Below, piece after piece: positions 1 through 4,415 of a stretch of DNA of 7,120 nucleotides. The first letter of the stretch is position 1. Every line of letters begins with the position of its first letter. Source of the DNA: Candidatus Aminicenantota bacterium (GTDB lineage Bacteria > Acidobacteriota > Aminicenantia > UBA2199). Below the pieces are notes generated by a model. That model did not search any database. It was not told where the DNA came from and saw nothing but the letters and a program-made list of their open reading frames with translations. The position numbers and the translations under genes were made by a program. The DNA is taken from contig CP070627.1 in the NCBI GenBank assembly GCA_020355945.1, forward strand, positions 5,861,838 through 5,868,957, written 5' to 3'.

Positions 1-590
1 CCCCTGGCTTTTAATGCTCCAATGAATCTTTTTTTCATCTGCTGTGCGGTATAAGGAATGCGGGGCGCTTTTTCAGGGACTTCTTGAGATACCATGACAC
101 GGATAAACTGAGGCCCTGGTTGACGCAACACTGAAGAGCAAAGAGAAGTGAGTTCACCAGCAGTGATCACATCTTGAGCTTCCCTATACCCGGAGGCCAG
201 GGCCGCGCCGCTCAAATCCACCTGGGGCGAAATCGACGGCTGCTTTCCCGTGGTTTCGTAAGACCCATTATCCAGGACAAAATGGGTGAAATTTTGAGGC
301 TTTAAGGTTCCCACCAGGGCCAAATTCCCAAAACCCATTAATATATTCCCATCCCCATCCAACACCACTACCCGGTGCCGCGGTTGATGAAGAGCGATCC
401 CCAAACCCACGGCAGCAGGCAATCCCATGGAACCTAACAGGTAAATATTTCGTTCTCTATCCTGGCAAAAATAAGACTCCCGGCTGATGGCACCATTGGC
501 ATGCACCATCAATTCGTCTCCCTCTAAGTGATTCACAATGATCCCAATAGCCTCCAGGCGAGTCATCTGGGCTTTCCTGTTGGTACTCAT
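1..590 (-). CDS. Sulfopyruvate/phosphonopyruvate decarboxylase, beta (ThDP-binding) chain, 3' end cut by window edge
   Basis: The reading frame is open from ATG at 590 to the window edge (about 196 residues) with no stop, so it is absent from any list of closed ORFs. It carries the pyrophosphate/Mg half of a ThDP enzyme: GSMG at residues 53-56, then LDGDGNILMGFGNLA at about 77-91, with GDG at 79-81 and LDNG at 106-109 completing the GDG-X(~26)-N metal/ThDP motif. The end, around PYTAQQMKKRF (179-189), resembles the usual C-terminus of the family, so only a few residues are probably missing. The start is well supported: AAAGGAG lies 7 nt upstream, and the ATG overlaps the alpha-chain stop as ATGA, implying translational coupling. 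The family decarboxylates phosphonopyruvate (aminoethylphosphonate pathway, AepY/Fom2) or sulfopyruvate (coenzyme M pathway, ComE) in the cytoplasm. The sequence alone does not settle the substrate. M9 (MTRLEAI) is an alternative start but has no comparable ribosome binding site. Confidence 0.87.
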   Translation of the reverse strand, partial: MSTNRKAQMTRLEAIGIIVNHLEGDELMVHANGAISRESYFCQDRERNIYLLGSMGLPAAVGLGIALHQPRHRVVVLDGDGNILMGFGNLALVGTLKPQNFTHFVLDNGSYETTGKQPSISPQVDLSGAALASGYREAQDVITAGELTSLCSSVLRQPGPQFIRVMVSQEVPEKAPRIPYTAQQMKKRFIGALKAR

Positions 591-1075
591 GCTAACGCTC
601 CTTTGGTGACCAGTAATACATAGGGTAACTCTTTTTCCTTCAGGTACTCTTTGATTTGTTGGATTTCGGTTCCCGATATCGTTTCTTTTAAAAGGGAATA
701 TTTTATTTGAAAAGCATTTAAGAGTTCTTCGGTATGCTGGCCCATTACCAGGTGCTCTTCCATGCCGGGGTCATCAGGCCCCCTGTAGGTGATCAAAAAG
801 AGTGCAGGAAAATGATAGATCAAATGGAGAGATGCAATGGCTTCCAGTGAATAGCCCAGTCCGGAGTTTTGCATATAGATCACCGGGGTTTTCCCTGCCA
901 GGTAAGCGCCTGCAGCCAGGCCTACGGCAATATCCTCCCGCACGGCAGGTACATGAAAAGCCTGAGCTCGCCTGCTTAGATGAGCGATTAACGGTTTGAC
1001 ATAACTGCAAGGCACACCGGTAAAAAAATCAAATCCCTTCTTTTCCAACAACTCTAAAAATTGCTGCGCTTTCAT
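587..1075 (-). CDS. Sulfopyruvate/phosphonopyruvate decarboxylase, alpha (PYR-domain) chain
   Basis: This 162-residue chain is the N-terminal PYR half of a ThDP-dependent decarboxylase. Visible family motifs are FFTGVPCSYVKPLI (residues 17-30), AVREDIAVGLAAGAYLAGK (44-62), YMQNSGLG (67-74), ITYRG (95-99) and MGQHTEELL (111-119). Glu47 in the RED motif sits where the family places the glutamate that activates the aminopyrimidine ring of ThDP. In AepY/Fom2 enzymes this domain is fused to the ThDP-binding domain in one chain of about 370-390 residues. Here they are separate genes, as in archaeal ComD/ComE. The REDIAVGLAAGAYLAGK and YRG...MG..T blocks look somewhat closer to ComD, but this is from memory. 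The start has a good Shine-Dalgarno (AAAGGA, about 7 nt upstream). The gene is first of a two-gene unit, and nothing upstream resembles a PEP mutase, the usual partner in phosphonate synthesis. Confidence 0.87.
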   Translation of the reverse strand: MKAQQFLELLEKKGFDFFTGVPCSYVKPLIAHLSRRAQAFHVPAVREDIAVGLAAGAYLAGKTPVIYMQNSGLGYSLEAIASLHLIYHFPALFLITYRGPDDPGMEEHLVMGQHTEELLNAFQIKYSLLKETISGTEIQQIKEYLKEKELPYVLLVTKGALA

Positions 1076-1106
1076 GACTTTTCCTTTATTTGGTCACACA
1101 AGTACA

Positions 1107-1134
1107 TTTAGAACATAGTTCGCTGCGCTCACAA
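1107..1134 (-). promoter_or_regulatory. Weak candidate promoter for the decarboxylase pair
   Basis: On the minus strand TTGTGA (1134-1129) is followed after 16 bp by TCTAAA (1112-1107), about 30 bp before the alpha-chain ATG. The match to -35/-10 consensus is only 4/6 at each box. It is placed sensibly for the operon but is not strong evidence. Confidence 0.22.
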
Positions 1135-1140
1135 TTGATT

Positions 1141-1180
1141 GCCTGCCTGTGCGTGCCGCTTACCTGCACGCAGATAGGTA
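1141..1180. repeat. Imperfect inverted repeat, REP-like intergenic hairpin
   Basis: A 7-bp perfect stem (TGCGTGC at 1150-1156 with GCACGCA at 1166-1172) encloses a 9-nt loop. It extends through an asymmetric internal loop by GCCT (1145-1148) with AGGT (1176-1179). The element is markedly GC-richer than its flanks and lies in the gap between the FlbD-like gene and the decarboxylase genes. It could be a dispersed palindromic repeat or an RNA hairpin in the leader of the decarboxylase transcript. There is no second copy in this window. Confidence 0.5.
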
Positions 1181-1224
1181 ATGATAGAATGTTGGGTTTG
1201 GAAGATTGGGTAATGGAATATTTG

Positions 1225-1246
1225 ACAAGGGGGCGAGCCCCCTTGT
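1225..1246 (-). terminator. Perfect 10-bp inverted repeat downstream of the FlbD-like gene, possible terminator
   Basis: ACAAGGGGGC at 1225-1234 is exactly complementary to GCCCCCTTGT at 1237-1246. Read as RNA this gives a 9-bp stem with a 4-nt loop. It starts 15 bp after the stop of the FlbD-like gene, a natural position for a transcript end. The minus-strand sequence following the stem (CAAATATTCC) has no U-run, so it is not a textbook intrinsic terminator. It may instead be a 3' stabilising hairpin or part of a repeat. Confidence 0.5.
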
Positions 1247-1261
1247 TCCCTTTAAAAGTAT

Positions 1262-1528
1262 TCACTTTTCTTTTTTCTTTTTATCTTCTTTCTCTTTTTT
1301 ATTGAGTTCTTCCGATCGCTTTCTTTCGTATTCCTTTCTTTCTTCTTTGAGACCTTTTAAATAAGCTTTGGTTTTTTGCGTGACATCGTAGGCCGGGTTT
1401 TTTACCTTTAGTACTTCACCATTAGTAAGGGTAATCACGGCTCGTCTATTTTCATCCGATCCTACCTGTTGTATGTACGCTGTATTGAGTAGGATTTCGA
1501 TCCCGTCTTCTCTTATTAATCGAATCAT
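1262..1528 (-). CDS. FlbD-family small protein with charged C-terminal tail
   Basis: This 88-residue protein has its first 58 or so residues matching the FlbD family pattern: MIRLIREDG at the start, LLN (residues 13-15), then VITLTNGEVLKVK (31-43) and a short terminal helix. FlbD-family proteins are small and usually sit in flagellar operons with motA/fliL. Their biochemical role is poorly defined. Residues 59-88 form an unusual Lys/Glu/Arg-rich helical or disordered tail, encoded by pyrimidine-rich DNA on the plus strand. I place the start at 1528 and not at the ATG at 1540: GGAG lies 6 nt before the inner ATG, inside the codons of the longer form, and the family normally begins with MI-L-R. 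No flagellar gene is visible nearby. A dedicated promoter lies just upstream, so it appears to be its own transcription unit. Confidence 0.75.
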   Translation of the reverse strand: MIRLIREDGIEILLNTAYIQQVGSDENRRAVITLTNGEVLKVKNPAYDVTQKTKAYLKGLKEERKEYERKRSEELNKKEKEDKKKKEK

Positions 1529-1556
1529 TTTAAACTCCATTAGTTTTTAAGTATAT

Positions 1557-1585
1557 ATGATACCACTTTTTCTATCTTTTGGCAA
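1557..1585 (-). promoter_or_regulatory. Sigma70-type promoter of the FlbD-like gene
   Basis: On the minus strand TTGCCA (1585-1580) and TATCAT (1562-1557) are separated by exactly 17 bp, each matching consensus at 5 of 6 positions. Initiation would be expected near 1550, giving a leader of about 22 nt that includes the GGAG before the ATG at 1528. The spacing also favours 1528 over 1540 as the start codon. Confidence 0.65.
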
Positions 1586-1623
1586 TTTTTTACATCCACC
1601 CAACCAAACTCACGATGGCAAAC

Positions 1624-1641
1624 ACAACAAAAAAATGTTGT
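1624..1641 (-). terminator. Weak hairpin after rnc, possible transcript end
   Basis: ACAACA (1624-1629) pairs with TGTTGT (1636-1641), with a 6-nt homopolymer loop that reads as U on the minus strand, about 34 bp beyond the rnc stop codon. The stem is AT-rich and no U-tract follows, so terminator function is uncertain. No better candidate lies between rnc and the promoter of the FlbD-like gene. Confidence 0.27.
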
Positions 1642-1674
1642 TCTTCGGGTTTACAGCAAAAACTAAAATCATTT

Positions 1675-2406
1675 TCAATCGTTTTTCAGGAAAAACACTT
1701 CGGAAAGCTTTTCGTAATTGATAAAGTCATCAACCTTTTTTAACGCATTAAGCGCCGCATCCTGCTCCGCCTTGCGCTTGTTCGTCCCGCTTCCCCTGCC
1801 AATCTCATTGTTCTCAATATAAACCGCAGCAGTAAAAACCACATGGGGCGGCTTACCAGACTCTTCAATAATCTTGTACACCGGGAGGTAATTGTTCTTC
1901 TTCTGGATCAACTCCTGGAGCTCTGATTTGTAATCATTAATTTTTATCTCTTTATCGGCAATTTTATCCAAAAACTCTTTGAAAAACGAAATAACTAAAG
2001 ATGAAACCGTTTTGTAACTGGAATCAATATATATGGCCCCCACCACAGCCTCTAAAAGTGAGGCATTGATTTTTTTATTGCTTCGACCATCATTCTTCTC
2101 TTCGCCTTTACCGATAAAAGCAAAATCACCGAGATTCATAGACTGGGCAATTTTAGATAACGAATTGGTAGACACCAGGTGGGCTTTTAACTTTGATAAC
2201 TCCCCCTCGTTCAAATGATCGAAATTAACAAAAAGATAATCGGTAATCACCAGGTTAATCACGGAATCTCCCAAAAACTCGAGTTTTTCATTATCGGGCA
2301 GACCCTTCTTTAACCCTTCATGAAAGGATTTATGAATGAGTGCATTGTGTAATATCTCCTTATTTTTAAACGTATAATTTAAAGTTTTTTCAAGTTCCTC
2401 CAGCAT
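1675..2406 (-). CDS. rnc: Ribonuclease III
   Basis: This 243-residue protein is a normal-length bacterial RNase III, a double-stranded-RNA endonuclease used in rRNA and mRNA processing. The signature NEKLEFLGDS at residues 39-48 provides E40, E43 and D47. EGELSKLKAHLVS (67-79) is the second conserved helix, and ASLLEAVVGAIYID (115-128) contains E119. The C-terminal dsRNA-binding domain covers about 158-225, starting at DYKSELQELIQ and ending with the GRGSGTNKRKAEQDAA block (203-218) that contacts RNA. About 18 extra residues follow it. One oddity is that the metal-coordinating Asp of the family, three residues before E119, is Ser116 here. A GGGGG-type Shine-Dalgarno precedes the ATG. The gene begins 15 bp after the phosphatase stop, so the two are probably co-transcribed. 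Confidence 0.96.
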   Translation of the reverse strand: MLEELEKTLNYTFKNKEILHNALIHKSFHEGLKKGLPDNEKLEFLGDSVINLVITDYLFVNFDHLNEGELSKLKAHLVSTNSLSKIAQSMNLGDFAFIGKGEEKNDGRSNKKINASLLEAVVGAIYIDSSYKTVSSLVISFFKEFLDKIADKEIKINDYKSELQELIQKKNNYLPVYKIIEESGKPPHVVFTAAVYIENNEIGRGSGTNKRKAEQDAALNALKKVDDFINYEKLSEVFFLKND

Positions 2407-2421
2407 TCCGTTTTTCCCCCT

Positions 2422-4314
2422 TTATTTTACTTTCAAAACAATAAAGGTCAAATCATCCCTACTGATACTGGACTCTGAAAATTGGATACTGAAATCCAGT
2501 ATTTTTTGTTTTATTTCTTCTACTGGAAGATGATGATGTTTATGGATCAGGCGTTTCAATTGATCCACCCCTAATACTTCATCGTTTTCATTCATGATTT
2601 CAGACAACCCATCGGAAAATAAAAATAAGATATCTCCTTTTTGATAAGGCATTTCAATTTCTTTTATTTTTTTCCTGGTGAAATTGATTAAGCCAATTGC
2701 GACTCCCTCCGGGTAGAGTTCAACACATTTTTTTTCTTTTGCATTAAAGAATATTGCCTGGGTATGCCCTGCCCGGGCAAATAAGAATTTCTTTTCAGAT
2801 ATTCGAAATTGAGCCATATTCATTGTAATAAATGTGGCTTTATCAAGGGAATTCTCCATGCTGTCGTGACACTCGGCAATCAATGCGGCAGGTGACATGA
2901 CCTCTCGATACAAATGATTAATAACTCCTTTCAATTCCGCCATATAAAAAGCAGCCGATGCCCCTTTTCCTGAGACATCAGCGACAAAAAGTGACAGGTA
3001 ATCGTCCGGTTGATAGAAGTAATCAAAGTAATCACCGGCAATTTCTGCTGCCGGGATATTGGCGGCTGCTATTTCAAATTCATCGGTTTGAAACGATTCG
3101 GCAGGTAATAATTTTAATTGGATACTGCGGGCAATCCGCAGTTCTTCTTCCAGTCGCTGTTTTTCTTTTTCATCCACTAATAAGCGGTCAATTCCCGCGG
3201 CCATTTCGTTAAAAGACTCAGCCAGGTACTGCATCTGGTCACCGGAGCGCGTTCGTATCCTGAAAGAAAAATCCCCGTTGCGAATGCGCTGGGTGCCATT
3301 GGTCAACTGGTTGAGAGAACGGGTGATTACCCTCACCATGCGAAACCCAATAAAAAGTGAAATGATAATAAATGTACCAAATAAAGCAATTAAAACATAA
3401 ATGAGTTTCCTGGTGGAACCCCTGGGTGAATTGAAAATTCCCTCTTTAATTTTCTTGTAAATTTTATCCTTATCACTGGAAATTAAAAAATCACTGTACC
3501 GTCTCACCGGTTTGGAATCTTCTTGAGTGTTAAAGTCTAAGAAGGTATATTCAAAGGTAAGAAAAGAAATGTCACTATAGTCATCCACTGATGTTAACGG
3601 AACAGGACCGGGTGAATTCGTTCCTGGCTCTGAATATTTGACATTGGGGTTTCGATATTTAAGGCTGAAATCACTAATATTTGATAATGAGTCCAGGTAC
3701 ACCTGGTTAATTTCAAGAGCAATTAATACCGCATGATTATTGCTGGTTCTTAAAACGCCGTGATAGAGTTTGTCATTGAGCAGGAAATAGTCTTTAAATT
3801 CCTCGATAACAAGTTTCTTTGTATCAAATGTTTGCGGGTGTTTAAAAAAAACTCGATAGGTGTCACCGGTTTTCTCCCAAAAAACCGCGTTAAAATATGG
3901 AATACGGAGTCTTGTTTGTATACTAAATGCCATTCTCATCAGTCGGGAATTATTGTACAAAAGATAAGTGTTAGCAATGTTTTCAGCCGTATTTAACCGG
4001 TCATTCAACATATTCTCCATGATAACGGTGCCATATTGGGTAATAATCACATTGCCAATGAACCAAAAGAATAATATGATAAGGAAGATGGGGGTAACCA
4101 CCAGAAACACCCCGGAAAATATCAACCGGTTCCTGATTTTCCAGAGTGATTTTTTAACAATAATTAACAACCTGATGAGAACGGCAATAGCCAGCACCCA
4201 TAAGAATAATTTAAATATTGCCTGGTTGAAAAGGACATAGGCCACCACTGTCAGCCCCACTAACAGGGCGATCAACACATCAACTTTCCTCCATCGGCTA
4301 AATATTGTCCACAT
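2422..4314 (-). CDS. Membrane-anchored HAMP-SpoIIE (PP2C-type) serine/threonine phosphatase
   Basis: This 630-residue signalling protein has three N-terminal hydrophobic helices (about 11-30, 32-53, 65-92), then a roughly 210-residue predicted extracytoplasmic region with no motif I recognise. A fourth helix (304-325), a HAMP linker (about 326-378), a short coiled coil (379-403) and a C-terminal SpoIIE/PP2C phosphatase domain (about 404-628) follow. The catalytic metal ligands are present: AGDYFDYF (D428, D431), ADVSGKG (D446), FSDGLSE (D568) and SRDDLTF (D620/D621). It should therefore be an active Mn/Mg-dependent phosphatase, whose usual family targets are phosphorylated anti-sigma-factor antagonists. 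No such partner lies in the window. The ATG at 4314 has no clear Shine-Dalgarno. GTG at 4278 (codon 13) has GGAGG 9 nt upstream and is a real alternative start. It lies downstream of the kinase-like gene and upstream of rnc. Confidence 0.93.
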   Translation of the reverse strand: MWTIFSRWRKVDVLIALLVGLTVVAYVLFNQAIFKLFLWVLAIAVLIRLLIIVKKSLWKIRNRLIFSGVFLVVTPIFLIILFFWFIGNVIITQYGTVIMENMLNDRLNTAENIANTYLLYNNSRLMRMAFSIQTRLRIPYFNAVFWEKTGDTYRVFFKHPQTFDTKKLVIEEFKDYFLLNDKLYHGVLRTSNNHAVLIALEINQVYLDSLSNISDFSLKYRNPNVKYSEPGTNSPGPVPLTSVDDYSDISFLTFEYTFLDFNTQEDSKPVRRYSDFLISSDKDKIYKKIKEGIFNSPRGSTRKLIYVLIALFGTFIIISLFIGFRMVRVITRSLNQLTNGTQRIRNGDFSFRIRTRSGDQMQYLAESFNEMAAGIDRLLVDEKEKQRLEEELRIARSIQLKLLPAESFQTDEFEIAAANIPAAEIAGDYFDYFYQPDDYLSLFVADVSGKGASAAFYMAELKGVINHLYREVMSPAALIAECHDSMENSLDKATFITMNMAQFRISEKKFLFARAGHTQAIFFNAKEKKCVELYPEGVAIGLINFTRKKIKEIEMPYQKGDILFLFSDGLSEIMNENDEVLGVDQLKRLIHKHHHLPVEEIKQKILDFSIQFSESSISRDDLTFIVLKVK

Positions 4315-4323
4315 AGTCTTCTT

Positions 4324-4329
4324 ATTATA
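4324..4329 (-). promoter_or_regulatory. Candidate -10 box for the phosphatase-rnc unit
   Basis: A perfect TATAAT lies on the minus strand just before the phosphatase gene. The -35 is poor: CTTTCA at an 18-bp spacing matches 3 of 6. Initiation would fall near 4317, giving a nearly leaderless message for ATG 4314 or a leader of about 39 nt for GTG 4278. The area is AT-rich, so chance occurrence is possible. Confidence 0.35.
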
Positions 4330-4339
4330 TCATATTATG

Positions 4340-4376
4340 AAAAAAGCTGAAAGTAGCTGGAAGATGCAGCAGCATC
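4340..4376 (-). terminator. Possible weak terminator after the kinase-like gene
   Basis: Reading the minus strand after the stop at 4416, a small hairpin GATGC-TGCT-GCATC (4376-4363) is followed by a second 4-bp AGCT/AGCT stem (4358-4345) running straight into a T-run. Each stem is short, so termination would be leaky at best, and read-through into the phosphatase gene is plausible. Confidence 0.28.
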
Positions 4377-4415
4377 AACCTTAGCCCCAGGAACAATAGA
4401 AAAGGGTTTGATGAA

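Noticed and set aside
1090..1305. 71-codon plus-strand ORF spanning the two palindromes
   Set aside because: It runs through inverted repeats and into the lysine-rich tail coding region of the FlbD-like gene on the opposite strand, has no Shine-Dalgarno, and shows no family resemblance.
1262..1340. Pyrimidine-rich low-complexity stretch considered as a simple repeat or triplex tract
   Set aside because: It is explained by Lys/Glu-rich coding on the minus strand (AAA, GAA and AAG codons).
1529..1540. Four-codon N-terminal extension (MEFK) of the FlbD-like protein from ATG 1540
   Set aside because: The GGAG ribosome binding site for ATG 1528 lies within these codons, and the FlbD family normally starts at the MI-L-R motif.
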